Below, in pieces: positions 25,257-33,935 of a DNA stretch of 49,912 nucleotides. A program made the position numbers and the translations under genes. The notes beneath the pieces were generated by a model, which was not told the origin of the DNA, did no database searches, and saw only the letters and a list, made by a program, of their open reading frames with translations. Position 1 is the first letter of the stretch; every line of letters begins with the position of its first letter. Where the stretch lies: the NCBI GenBank assembly GCA_029977865.1, contig JAPOKA010000014.1, forward strand, positions 1 through 49,912, given 5' to 3'. This DNA is from a bacterium. GTDB lineage: Bacteria > Planctomycetota > Phycisphaerae > Phycisphaerales > SM1A02.

Positions 25257-28200
25257 TCAGGGGATCGGCAGGAACGGATTGGGACCGACCTGGAAGAAGT
25301 CGTGGAAGATCAGGTGGCTCGGGGTGGAGCCGAGGCCTGCGGTGAACACTCGAACCTCCACATTGCCATTCTCCGGATCGACGTAGTCGCTGACCTCGAC
25401 GAAGGGATCGACGTCGAAGATCGCAGGCTCGAAGACCTCCGGCATGATGTCGACCCCGACGAGCGTCCAACGCCGGGTCACGTAGTTGAAGACGTAGCAA
25501 ACCCGAATCACCGAAGGCCGGCTCGCCGCAGCAACGTTGGTGATGGCCAGTCCCACCAGTTCCTCGAGGTTGCCGTCGTAGGTCGCGACCACCGCGATGT
25601 CGGTGATCCAGCCGCCGGTCAGGTAGACAAGACCTTGGACGGTCTGCCCCGACTTCATTCGCTGCGTCGAAAGTTCCACGGCAATCCCGTCGTCTGCCCG
25701 CAGGCGGTAGGGACTCCGTGGCGTCCGTTCGACGCCGGTGATCACTCGGTAGTTGGTGACGAGACTCGGCCACGAGATCGAGGTGAGGGTCGAGGTCGCA
25801 GCACTCACCACCTCTGGGAAGAAGCCGCTGTTGCCATTGGTTGATTGACCGATGCGGTGCCGAGTCTCGGCTCCGTCACCGACCACCACATCCCCCGCCG
25901 CGGGGCACTCGTCGTTGCCGGGGAAGTTGGGGCTGCCGTATTGGATCGAGCACTGCTGGAAGCCGTTGTCCTTGATGACCGCCCCAAGTTGCTCTGGGGA
26001 AAGCGGCATATCGCCGTAGACCTGCTTGGCCCAGCCCTGCAGGCATGCCACCACGCCCGCGATCATCGGGGTGGCACCGCTGGTGCCGTTGAACCCGGCG
26101 GTGTAATCGCGGAGCCGATCGACCTCGAGCGGTGGGGTACCGGGGGCGGTCTGGCCGTTGAAGAGCGCGCCGTAGCCGGTGGTCGTGATCGCGGTGCCCC
26201 AGGACATCACATCGACCGCTGCGTTCTCGGTCTCGCCATCGAACCAGCAACTGAAGGCGAGTCGGCAATAGGCGCCGCCGGGGTTGTTGGGGATGACCTG
26301 CTGGCCAGGCCAGCAGGCGCCGACGATGAGGGCACCCGATCTGATCTCTCCACCTTCCGCTTCGACCGCGGCGGAACTGTTTCCAGCGGCGATGCAGGAG
26401 GTGATGCCGAGATCGGTGCCGAGGCGGATCAGGGTCCAGATCGCGGGGTCGGAGACCAGGGTCGGGTGGGTGCCGAGACCGCAGTAGGGGCCACCGGCGG
26501 GACCGATCGAGAAACTCATCACGTCGCCGGGACCGAAGGTCTCAAGCGCCGAGACGATCGCGGTCTGCAAGCGGGGACCCTCCTCGATGCTGACGATCGG
26601 GAAGAACCAGCCCTGCGCCTCGTGGGCGATGCCGGTGACGCCGAAACCGTTGTCGGCCGCGACGATCTCGCCGAGGCACGCGGTCCCGTGGTCGGGAGAG
26701 GTATCGGCCTGCGGAAGCAGAATGATCGTCTGGCCCGGCTCGGCAATCACCTTCGGCTGGTCGAGCAAGGTGCCGCCCGCGCCGTCTGGATCGGCGGGGG
26801 TGGCGAGCACGAAGTCTTCGTGGTTCACGAACGCGCCGAACTCGATGACGGCGACGTTGATGCTGCGGCCGTTGACGATCGGATCGATACCGCCCTGGTA
26901 GTTGATGCTGTAGGACGCTGCCAGTTCACGGAGGCCGGAGAGATTGAAGCCGCCGCCGCGGAAGCCGGAGAAGAGAAACTCGGTGCCGGGACCCGGAGTG
27001 GGGGGGAGGCCGATGGCGCCGAGCACCGGTTCGATCACCGTGTAGACCTGACGACCGCGGGCTCGCGGGGCGGTGATGGTGGTACCGAAGATCGTCTCTT
27101 CCTGGACATTCGCGACCACCGCGGTGAAGTCTGGGGTGGTGTCGACTTCGGCGTTGCCGCTGCACGAATCCGGGTACTCGAACGCGAGGGTCACGCAATA
27201 CGTGTCCCAGGCCACCGAGCAGCAGGTGTCGTCGACGAGGCAGACCGAGTCGCAGCAGTTGGGCTGGTTGCAGCCGCCGAAGACGTGGGCCTCGAAGCAG
27301 CCGCCCTGAATCAGCGGGATGTACGTCGCGAAGATCGGATCGGGACCGCCGTCGCCCTCGCCGGGAAGGCCCGCCCGCAGGCAGGGGTCGTAGCGGTCGG
27401 CGGGGCCGAGCGCATCGTTGTTGCTGTCGTACACGGTGCCGAAGCAGTAGACATTGGCGACCGCGGCGCAGTAGCTGTCCCAGCCCCGCGGCGAGTCGAC
27501 GTCGATGCAGTCGGGGAGGATCGAACCGACCAGCTCGCAGCAATTGACGTCGGCGCAGCCGTACTGATCGTTGGGCGGATCGCCTTGGCCGCCCGGATCG
27601 GGGTTGCAGCCCATGCCGCCGCCGTCGGTGACGGTCAGCTCGGCGCAGGGATCGTCGCAGGTGATCGTGGCCGGATCGACGCCGTCGCACTCGGGCGAGC
27701 CCTTCACGGTAATCACGGTGCAGGCACAGTCCGGATTGGGTGCGTTGCAGATCACCGGATTCATCGGGTCGCAGCCCTGCTGCATGGTCTTGAGCGTGCG
27801 CTCGATGACCACCCAGTCGGTGAGGTCGAGGTCGTTGAGCTCGCGGGCGACGTTCACGAGGTTCTTCGACGGGGGATCGATGAACACGATGCTCGAGAAG
27901 TCCGGTTGCGGTCGACCGCTGTAGGTCTCGGCCCGTTGCGCGAGTGCGGCCAACTGCGCCGGGGTGCGGTTGATCCACTGCTGCACGGTCGAGCCGGATT
28001 GAATGAGGATTCGCTCGACCGGGCTGATGTCGCGGCCCTCGAGGCTCACCGGCAACGGCGATGGGGTCATGGTCGCCCGCACGCCGAGATCGTCACGGAA
28101 CTTCACGATGAGTCGACCGGTTGCGAGCGACTCGCCCGTCTCCTCATCGATCGGCACCACGAGACTCTCGGAGGGGAACTTCCGACCGAGCACTTTGCGC

Positions 28201-28364
28201 TTGGGCTGGCCGAGCGGCTCGAGCGTCCAACTCAAACCTCGCGACTCGAACGACCCCGGAACCGCGCCGTTCGGCACCGACTGTGGGGCGGCCTGAACCG
28301 GAATGCTGCCGACTCCGAGGACCACGGCGGACAGGCAGGCGGCGGCAAGCAACTGGACCTTCAT
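25257..28364 (-). CDS. Large secreted subtilase-like (S8) protein with Cys-rich inserts
   Basis: 1035 residues with an N-terminal signal peptide (MKVQLLAAACLSAVVLGVG..QA). After a propeptide-like region come two Cys-rich units of the style CCxxVCxxDxxCCxxxWDxxC (around C299 and C390). The S8 fold follows: the Asp motif reads VAVIEFGAFVNHEDF with Glu508 at the catalytic Asp position, His559 in PDHGTACLGEIV, and Ser762 in FNGTSGATPM. The spacings fit S8 peptidases. The C-terminal 200 residues are beta-rich (VVATYDGNLEELVGL, VIRVCYVFNYVTRRWTLVG). Acts outside the cytoplasm. ATG 28364 is chosen at the signal peptide. Whether it is an active protease is uncertain because of the Glu. Confidence 0.88.
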   Translation of the reverse strand: MKVQLLAAACLSAVVLGVGSIPVQAAPQSVPNGAVPGSFESRGLSWTLEPLGQPKRKVLGRKFPSESLVVPIDEETGESLATGRLIVKFRDDLGVRATMTPSPLPVSLEGRDISPVERILIQSGSTVQQWINRTPAQLAALAQRAETYSGRPQPDFSSIVFIDPPSKNLVNVARELNDLDLTDWVVIERTLKTMQQGCDPMNPVICNAPNPDCACTVITVKGSPECDGVDPATITCDDPCAELTVTDGGGMGCNPDPGGQGDPPNDQYGCADVNCCELVGSILPDCIDVDSPRGWDSYCAAVANVYCFGTVYDSNNDALGPADRYDPCLRAGLPGEGDGGPDPIFATYIPLIQGGCFEAHVFGGCNQPNCCDSVCLVDDTCCSVAWDTYCVTLAFEYPDSCSGNAEVDTTPDFTAVVANVQEETIFGTTITAPRARGRQVYTVIEPVLGAIGLPPTPGPGTEFLFSGFRGGGFNLSGLRELAASYSINYQGGIDPIVNGRSINVAVIEFGAFVNHEDFVLATPADPDGAGGTLLDQPKVIAEPGQTIILLPQADTSPDHGTACLGEIVAADNGFGVTGIAHEAQGWFFPIVSIEEGPRLQTAIVSALETFGPGDVMSFSIGPAGGPYCGLGTHPTLVSDPAIWTLIRLGTDLGITSCIAAGNSSAAVEAEGGEIRSGALIVGACWPGQQVIPNNPGGAYCRLAFSCWFDGETENAAVDVMSWGTAITTTGYGALFNGQTAPGTPPLEVDRLRDYTAGFNGTSGATPMIAGVVACLQGWAKQVYGDMPLSPEQLGAVIKDNGFQQCSIQYGSPNFPGNDECPAAGDVVVGDGAETRHRIGQSTNGNSGFFPEVVSAATSTLTSISWPSLVTNYRVITGVERTPRSPYRLRADDGIAVELSTQRMKSGQTVQGLVYLTGGWITDIAVVATYDGNLEELVGLAITNVAAASRPSVIRVCYVFNYVTRRWTLVGVDIMPEVFEPAIFDVDPFVEVSDYVDPENGNVEVRVFTAGLGSTPSHLIFHDFFQVGPNPFLPIP

Positions 28365-28383
28365 GCTCCGGGCTCCGGGCGTC

Positions 28384-28403
28384 GGCGATCGCAGGCGATC
28401 GCC
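28384..28403. repeat. Perfect 9-bp inverted repeat in the subtilase leader
   Basis: GGCGATCGC and GCGATCGCC flank AG, about 20 bp upstream of the subtilase ATG. In RNA it would form a very stable hairpin just before the ribosome-binding region; in DNA it could be a dimeric binding site. Confidence 0.5.
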
Positions 28404-28490
28404 TTGGGTGCGTTCGTCCGCCATTCCGTGGCAGGAACGATTGGCAACAGAGATAACGAACCGACAACTTCAGCGATTCGCGAGGGCCCT

Positions 28491-28520
28491 CCTGAGAGTT
28501 CCGTCGCGACCCCTGAGAGT
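28491..28520. promoter_or_regulatory. Tandem 9-bp direct repeat CCTGAGAGT
   Basis: CCTGAGAGT occurs at 28491-28499 and 28512-28520, 21 bp apart (two helical turns), in the 194-bp gap between purD and the subtilase gene. It is placed where an activator of the leftward subtilase promoter might bind. Confidence 0.35.
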
Positions 28521-28558
28521 ATCACGAGTTCCGGTGGGCTGCTACCGACAGAGGCCGC

Positions 28559-29923
28559 TCAGCGGGCGATTGCCGCGCGTGGCGAGCGAGGAGCGGCGGG
28601 GCCGAGGCTGCGGTGGGCCAGGTCGTTGCGATGAAATGCCCCGGGGAAACGGACCTTCGCCGCGGCATCGCGAGAGAGATCGCGTGCACGCCTCAGGTCG
28701 CCCGCCAACGCTGTCACCGCCAGCACGCGACCGCCTCGAGTCGCAATCGACCCGCTCGGACCGGAGGCGTCCGGCGCCGTGCCGGCTTGGAAAATGAACA
28801 CATCCTCGCCCGCGCCTGCAGCAGAGCCGACTTCGCCGAGTCCCTCGATCCGGTCGCCGGCCTTGACGTGGCCTGGGTAGCCGCCGGCACAGACCACCGT
28901 CGCCACCGCGGCCCGCGGGTCGAAGTCGATCTCTGCCTCGTCGAGGGTGCCCGAGGCAGTTCGCCAAAGGATGTCGACGAGATCGCCGCGCAGCCGCGGC
29001 AGCAGGGCCTGGGTTTCCGGGTCGCCGAAGCGGCAGTTGAACTCGAGCACCTTCGGACCGCCCGGCGTCAGCATGAGCCCCGCATAGAGGACTCCGCGAT
29101 ACTCGATCTCCTCGCGGCGCAGCGCGTCGACGATCGGCACGAGCACCTCGCGCTCGATCACCGCGAGCAACGCCTCTTCGGCGATCGGCACCGGGCTGTA
29201 GGCCCCCATGCCGCCGGTGTTCGGACCGGTGTCGCCCTCGCCGACCCGCTTGTGATCCTGGCAGGCGTCGAGCACCCAGAAGGTGCGACCATCCACGAGC
29301 GCCATCACGCTCAACTCCGGTCCCTCGAGCTTCTCTTCGATCACCACGGTCGAGCCGGCGTCGCCGAAGACCTTCCGCTCCATCGCATTGCGAACCGCCT
29401 CCACCGCCTCGTCGGCGGTCTCGCAGATCACCACGCCCTTGCCCGCGGCGAGCCCCGCTGCCTTCACCACGCAGGGTTCGTCGCGAACGCTCGCGTAGGC
29501 GATGGCAGCATCGATGGCGGTGAACGAACGCCCCTCCGCCGTTGGAATCGACGCGGCCCGCATGAGTTGCTTGGCGTAGGCCTTGTCCCACTCGAGCCGC
29601 GCGGCCTCTCGGGTCGGCCCGAACACGCGGCGTTCGCCCTCGGCGAGCTTCTCGGCCCAACCCTCTGCGAGCGGCGCCTCCGGTCCCACCACCACCAAGT
29701 GGATGTTCTCCCGGTCACACCAGCGGTTCAGCCGGAAGATCTCGCGGGCACCGATGGGCTCCGGGCAGACCCGTCCGAGTTCGAGCAGGCCTGCGTTCGC
29801 TCCGGGCTCCACCCACAGCGTCCCGAGCCGCGAGGACTGCCGCAACTTCCAGGCGATGGCGTGCTCGCGACCGCCGGTGCCGAGCAGCAGGATGTTGCAG
29901 GGTTCGGGGGTCGGAAGGCTCAT
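28559..29923 (-). CDS. purD: Phosphoribosylamine-glycine ligase
   Basis: ATP-grasp enzyme joining glycine to phosphoribosylamine in the second step of purine synthesis. 454 residues. The N-domain NILLLGTGGREHAIAWKL, VVGPEAPLAEG, the ATP-grasp core PCVVKAAGLAAGKGVVI, the signature DHKRVGEGDTGPNTGGMGAY and VLEFNCRFGDPETQ are all canonical. ATG 29923 fits the family start. The 24-residue C-terminal tail (after FHRNDLAHRSL) is Arg/Ala/Pro-rich and unusual. It lies 23 nt downstream of ald in the same direction, so the two are probably cotranscribed; I know of no metabolic link between them. Confidence 0.97.
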   Translation of the reverse strand: MSLPTPEPCNILLLGTGGREHAIAWKLRQSSRLGTLWVEPGANAGLLELGRVCPEPIGAREIFRLNRWCDRENIHLVVVGPEAPLAEGWAEKLAEGERRVFGPTREAARLEWDKAYAKQLMRAASIPTAEGRSFTAIDAAIAYASVRDEPCVVKAAGLAAGKGVVICETADEAVEAVRNAMERKVFGDAGSTVVIEEKLEGPELSVMALVDGRTFWVLDACQDHKRVGEGDTGPNTGGMGAYSPVPIAEEALLAVIEREVLVPIVDALRREEIEYRGVLYAGLMLTPGGPKVLEFNCRFGDPETQALLPRLRGDLVDILWRTASGTLDEAEIDFDPRAAVATVVCAGGYPGHVKAGDRIEGLGEVGSAAGAGEDVFIFQAGTAPDASGPSGSIATRGGRVLAVTALAGDLRRARDLSRDAAAKVRFPGAFHRNDLAHRSLGPAAPRSPRAAIAR

Positions 29924-29946
29924 GGGGGCGTCTGGGATTGGGTCGC

Positions 29947-31053
29947 TCAACTGAAGAGAGGCGTGTAGGGAAGGTCGTGGGCTTCGGCCACCGGCAGGTT
30001 GGTGAGGCGGCCGCGATCGGCGTTGACCGCGTTGGCGAAGTGGTGGTCCTTGCGGGCGAGGGCCTCGACTCCGTGGCGGGCGATCTTGATCGCCCACGGC
30101 AGGGTCACGTTGGTGAGGGCGATGGTGGAGGTGCGGGCCACGGCGCCGGGCATGTTCCCGACGCAGTAGTGCACGACGCCATCGACGGTGTAGACCGGAT
30201 CGCGGTGGGTGGTGACCTTGGCGGTCTCGACGCAGCCACCTTGGTCGATCGCGACATCGACGATGACCGAGCCCGGCTGCATGTGGGCGAGGTCGCCGCG
30301 ACGGACCAGATGCGGCGCCTTGGCGCCGGGGATGAGCACCGCGCCGACCACGAGATCGGCCCAGGCGAGGCGCTCGCGAATCGCCTGCGGGTCGGAGTAG
30401 ACGGTAATGACGTTTGCGGGCATGAACTCGTCGAGCCGCCGCAGGCGGTCGATGTTGATGTCCATGATCACGACGTCGGCGCCGAGGCCCGCAGCCATCC
30501 ACGCCGCGCAGGTTCCGACCACACCGCCGCCGAGGATGAGCACGTGCCCGGGTGCGACACCCGGCACGCCGCCGAGCAGCACCCCTCGACCGCCAAAGGG
30601 CCGTTCGAGGAACTTCGCACCCTCCTGCACCGAGAGCTTGCCAGCGACCTCGCTCATCGGGGTGAGCAGGGGAAGGGTGCCGCGATCGTCGGTGAGGGTC
30701 TCGTAGGCGACACAGATCGACTTCCGCTCGAGGCAGCCGACCGTCAGCGCCTTCTCCGCGGCGAAATGGAAATAGGTGAAGACAATCTGCTCGTCGCGCA
30801 TCTGCGGGATCTCGGCGGGCTGAGGCTCCTTGACCTTCACCACCATCTCCGCCTTGGACCACACCGCCGCAGCATCGGGCACGACGGTGGCCCCGGCCTT
30901 TCGGTACAGCTCGTCATCGAAGCCGCTGCCGATGCCGGCCCCGGACTGCACGAGCACCTCGTGACCCTCGCGAACGAGCATCTCTGCGCCGACCGGCCGC
31001 ATGCCGACGCGGAACTCGTCGGTCTTCACTTCACTGGGAACTCCGACGATCAT
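29947..31053 (-). CDS. ald: Alanine dehydrogenase
   Basis: NAD-dependent interconversion of L-alanine with pyruvate and ammonia. 368 residues, the family's usual length. The N-domain has VPSEVKTDEFRVGMRP, VVKVKEPQPAE (substrate-binding Lys) and FTYFHFAAEK (catalytic His). The Rossmann part has HVLILGGGVVGTCAAWMA and MDINIDRLRRL; then VDVAIDQGGCVET and GVVHYCVGNMPGAVARTST, which are diagnostic. ATG 31053 is set by homology and has GAGGAGA close upstream. It heads a pair with purD. A TATGAT box about 135 nt upstream suggests a leader of roughly 125 nt, GC-rich and with no riboswitch that I recognise. Confidence 0.95.
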   Translation of the reverse strand: MIVGVPSEVKTDEFRVGMRPVGAEMLVREGHEVLVQSGAGIGSGFDDELYRKAGATVVPDAAAVWSKAEMVVKVKEPQPAEIPQMRDEQIVFTYFHFAAEKALTVGCLERKSICVAYETLTDDRGTLPLLTPMSEVAGKLSVQEGAKFLERPFGGRGVLLGGVPGVAPGHVLILGGGVVGTCAAWMAAGLGADVVIMDINIDRLRRLDEFMPANVITVYSDPQAIRERLAWADLVVGAVLIPGAKAPHLVRRGDLAHMQPGSVIVDVAIDQGGCVETAKVTTHRDPVYTVDGVVHYCVGNMPGAVARTSTIALTNVTLPWAIKIARHGVEALARKDHHFANAVNADRGRLTNLPVAEAHDLPYTPLFS

Positions 31054-31184
31054 CGATCGACTCTCCTCGAACGCGCTCGCTGGTGACGGGGCGCCGTTCG
31101 CGGACCGGCGGCGGCAGCCGCAGTCAGGACCGCCCGCGACCACCGCGGGAGACGCCCGTCGCGGCAGGGCCGCGCGAATCGCCG

Positions 31185-31190
31185 ATCATA
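31185..31190 (-). promoter_or_regulatory. Probable -10 box (TATGAT) of ald-purD
   Basis: TATGAT on the minus strand is back to back with the rightward TACATT box at 31233. It predicts a start near 31178 and a leader of about 125 nt for ald. Confidence 0.45.
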
Positions 31191-31232
31191 CGAAGATCCG
31201 ACCTCGAGCGGCGGCGGCGCGGACACCTGTGC

Positions 31233-31238
31233 TACATT
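31233..31238 (+). promoter_or_regulatory. Probable -10 box (TACATT) of the exported-protein gene
   Basis: TACATT lies 87 nt upstream of the ATG at 31320. It predicts a start near 31245 and a leader of about 75 nt. Confidence 0.4.
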
Positions 31239-31319
31239 CCGCCCCCCGGTCGGCGGAGGCGAGCCGACCGCGTTTCTTCGAGTCCACCGCGACCGCCCGT
31301 CGCCACCCCGGAGTGCCCC

Positions 31320-32774
31320 ATGGTTCCGGCTTCGGCCCGATCGATTCTCGCCGCGGCGATGCTCGCATCGCTGCCCGCCGCCGTCCTCGCCGACGACGCG
31401 TCGCTGCTTCGCAAGCTCAACGAGCCGGTGCTGCGCGTCACCGAGGCGAACCGCAGTTGGCAGCCGCTCTTCGAGGCGATCGCCGCGATGACGCCGCCGC
31501 CGTCGCCGGTGGGTCCGACCTTCAACCAGACCACCATCTGGACCGGGATGACCGACTGGTCGGCGGTGTCGGAGTGGGCCGCCGCCAACCCCGCGGCAGG
31601 GTCGGCCATGAAGGAGGTTCAGGACCGGCTGGTGCTGGGCCTTCCGTATGGCGAGTCGGCGGTGCCCGAGGCGTTGCGGGCGGCCGGGCTCTGCACCCGC
31701 ATCTCGGTGACGCCCGATGCGCGGATCACCGAGTTCCCCTACCTCGACGGCATCGAGACCCTCGCCGCCTGGACCACCGCCGAGATGTACCGCCTGTGCG
31801 AAGCCGGCGAGTTCGACGACGCGTTCTCCCTCGGCATCGCGCTCGTCAAGGTGCTGCGGCAGATCGCCGATCGCCAGATGCTCGTCGAGAAGACGTTCGC
31901 GATGGAGCGCATGTGCGAAGCCCTCTCGGTGCAGCGAGACCTCATGTGGGGGTATCTCGACCGCGTCCCCGCGGAGACCTTTCAGCGGCTGGGAGTGAAG
32001 GAGTACCCGTTCCTCCGTCCCACCGACAGCGAGCGGCTGAAGCGACTGGAAATGCCAGAGGGTGACCGCTTCGTCGCCGAGGCGGTGATCTCCCTCGGAT
32101 TCGACGACAACGGCCAGCCGGTCTCCGATCGCTTCGAGGAGATCTTCGCGGAGATCCAGGCCTCCAAGCGTCCGCTCACCCGGTTCGGAGCGGCCAAGCG
32201 CTGGCAGGCGATCGCCGCGGTCCACGGCAGCCTCGACGCCTCGACCTCCAAGCTCGACAACATCTACGACGACTGGTGGCGGCGCTGGCGAATGCGTCAG
32301 TACGACGCGATGCAGGATCTCGCGACCGAGTTGTCCCGCACCAACGAAGTCCGCTACGCGGCGGTGGTGCTCTCGATCCTCGACATCCAGTCGCTGTTCG
32401 CCTTGCGCAATCAGCTCATCTGCGAGATCAACGGCACCGTGCTCTCCGCGGGCATCTGCGGCTACCGACGGACCTTCAACGTCTGGCCCGACATGCCCGC
32501 GAAGTACTACGCGGTCTTCGCACCCAAGCGGTTCGACTTCGACCCGTACGACAAGCAGTATGGATCGCTGCTCTTCCGATATCTCGGCAGCGACCGCAAG
32601 CCCATCGACACGCCCTACGGCCGAGTCTGGGCGACGGGCTGCGTGGTCTACGCTCGCGGTGGCGACAACGCCGACGACGGCTTCACCGACCATGACCCCG
32701 CCGGCAAGATCGGCGATCTGGTGCTGTGGCCGCCGGTACGGGCGCTTGCTCGCGAAGAGGGTCTGCTTCCCTGA
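31320..32774 (+). CDS. Exported protein of unknown function
   Basis: 484 residues with a typical signal peptide (SARSILAAAMLASLPAAVLADD). The mature protein is mostly helical with many Trp and aromatic residues (IWTGMTDWSAVSEWAAANP, LDNIYDDWWRRWRMRQYDA), ending in a beta-rich segment (SLLFRYLGSDRKPIDTPYG). It resembles no enzyme that I know; secreted proteins of this kind, with a C-terminal 'GDLVLWPP' end, seem familiar from planctomycetes but I cannot name a family. ATG 31320 is set by the signal peptide. Confidence 0.75.
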   Translation: MVPASARSILAAAMLASLPAAVLADDASLLRKLNEPVLRVTEANRSWQPLFEAIAAMTPPPSPVGPTFNQTTIWTGMTDWSAVSEWAAANPAAGSAMKEVQDRLVLGLPYGESAVPEALRAAGLCTRISVTPDARITEFPYLDGIETLAAWTTAEMYRLCEAGEFDDAFSLGIALVKVLRQIADRQMLVEKTFAMERMCEALSVQRDLMWGYLDRVPAETFQRLGVKEYPFLRPTDSERLKRLEMPEGDRFVAEAVISLGFDDNGQPVSDRFEEIFAEIQASKRPLTRFGAAKRWQAIAAVHGSLDASTSKLDNIYDDWWRRWRMRQYDAMQDLATELSRTNEVRYAAVVLSILDIQSLFALRNQLICEINGTVLSAGICGYRRTFNVWPDMPAKYYAVFAPKRFDFDPYDKQYGSLLFRYLGSDRKPIDTPYGRVWATGCVVYARGGDNADDGFTDHDPAGKIGDLVLWPPVRALAREEGLLP

Positions 32775-32867
32775 CATGTCGCGGCCGGTCGAATCTCGAG
32801 CGGCGCACGTCCGAATCTCAAGGCCCGCGGCGACTGCATGCCGGCGGGACGCGTGGAGTCCTCTTCC

Positions 32868-33872
32868 GTGAGCACGACGACCAAGGATGGCGGTAGCCCA
32901 GACGCTCTCGAGCGAGTGGTGATCATCGGGTCCGGCCCGGCGGGCTGGACCGCGGCGATCTACGCCGCCCGCGCGAACCTTGATCCGGTCTGCTTCGTCG
33001 GCCTGCCCAAGAGCGACCCCGCTCCGGTTCTGCCGGGCGGCCAATTGATGCTGACCACCGAGGTGGAGAACTACCCGGGATTCCCCGAAGGCGTCACCGG
33101 ACCCGAGATGATGACGGCCTTTCAGCAGCAGGCCGAGCGCTTCGGCACCCGCGTCATGCACGAGGACATCGTCTCCTGCGACTTCTCGAGCCGGCCCTTC
33201 ACCCTCACCACCTCCGACGAACGCACGATTCGAACCCGCGCTGTGATCATCGCGACGGGAGCGGTCGCGAACTGGCTCGGGCTTCCCAACGAGATGCGGC
33301 TCGCCCGTTCGGGCGGCGGCGTCAGCGCCTGTGCGGTCTGCGACGGGGCGTTGCCGGCTTTCCGCAACCGCCCCCTCGCCGTCGTCGGCGGCGGCGACAC
33401 CGCGATGGAGGAGGCCGCCTATCTCGCCAAGTTCGGCTCGAGCGTCCACGTCATCCATCGCCGCGGCGAATTGAGGGCCTCCAAGGCGATGCAGGATCGC
33501 GTGCGATCGCTGCCCAACATCGCCTTTGAGTGGCACTCCAAGGTCGCGGACGTGCTCGGTGGCGACAGCATCGAAGCGGTGCTGCTCGAGGATCTCCGCA
33601 GCGGCGAGCAACGACGGCTCGACGTGGCCGGGCTCTTCATCGCCATCGGCCACAGCCCCGCGACCGGATTCCTCGCCGGCAGTGGCGTCGAGCAGGACGA
33701 CAAGGGCTACGTGCTGCTTCGCCACCGGGACAGCCGCACCAACATCGAGGGCGTCTTCGCGGCGGGCGATGTGGCCGATCCCCACTATCGCCAGGCGGTG
33801 ACCGCCGCTGGCATGGGCTGCCAGGCTGCCATCGACTGCGAACGCTGGCTCGCGGCGCAGGGCGTGCACTGA
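32868..33872 (+). CDS. trxB: Thioredoxin reductase
   Basis: FAD/NADPH flavoprotein that reduces thioredoxin. 334 residues from the GTG at 32868. It has the FAD loop VVIIGSGPAGWTAAIYAA, NYPGFPEGVTGPEMM, RAVIIATGAVANWLGLP, the redox pair CAVC (C155 and C158), NADPH loop AVVGGGDTAMEEAAYLAK, HRRGELRASK and the C-terminal GVFAAGDVADPHYRQAV. All positions are as in bacterial TrxB. An in-frame ATG at 32838 would add 10 residues; the GTG is preferred because GGAG lies 10 nt upstream. No thioredoxin gene is adjacent. Confidence 0.94.
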   Translation: MSTTTKDGGSPDALERVVIIGSGPAGWTAAIYAARANLDPVCFVGLPKSDPAPVLPGGQLMLTTEVENYPGFPEGVTGPEMMTAFQQQAERFGTRVMHEDIVSCDFSSRPFTLTTSDERTIRTRAVIIATGAVANWLGLPNEMRLARSGGGVSACAVCDGALPAFRNRPLAVVGGGDTAMEEAAYLAKFGSSVHVIHRRGELRASKAMQDRVRSLPNIAFEWHSKVADVLGGDSIEAVLLEDLRSGEQRRLDVAGLFIAIGHSPATGFLAGSGVEQDDKGYVLLRHRDSRTNIEGVFAAGDVADPHYRQAVTAAGMGCQAAIDCERWLAAQGVH

Positions 33873-33900
33873 TCAGCGTCTTGCGACGCTTGGGGGCGAC

Positions 33901-33928
33901 TTGTCAGTTGCCGTCGAGTCGTCAGACT
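33901..33928 (+). promoter_or_regulatory. Possible promoter TTGTCA-N16-CAGACT
   Basis: TTGTCA (33901-33906) and CAGACT (33923-33928) are separated by 16 bp. The -10 hexamer begins 13 nt before the ATG at 33936, again predicting a leaderless mRNA. This is one of the few sites with a credible -35. Confidence 0.4.
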
Positions 33929-33935
33929 TGCAGCC

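Noticed and set aside
28384-28403. Tandem GCGATCGC as a cyanobacterial HIP1 repeat
   Set aside because: HIP1 is defined by high genome-wide abundance in cyanobacteria; one pair in 50 kb does not show that, so it is kept only as a local inverted repeat.
28491-28520. CTGAGAG repeats as part of a TPP riboswitch
   Set aside because: CUGAGA occurs in that riboswitch, but the other conserved parts (the ACCUGAUCUGG region and closing stems) are absent and the downstream gene is not for thiamine.
25845-28634. A 929-codon open frame on the plus strand, antisense to the subtilase gene
   Set aside because: Its product is rich in Arg, Gly, Asp and Val with no domain or signal, as expected for a GC-rich antisense shadow. 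The minus strand has a signal peptide, subtilase motifs and a terminator.
31050-33869. A 939-codon minus-strand frame across the exported-protein and trxB genes
   Set aside because: It is antisense to two well-supported genes; the translation is Arg/Gly/Ala/His-rich and without recognisable motifs.
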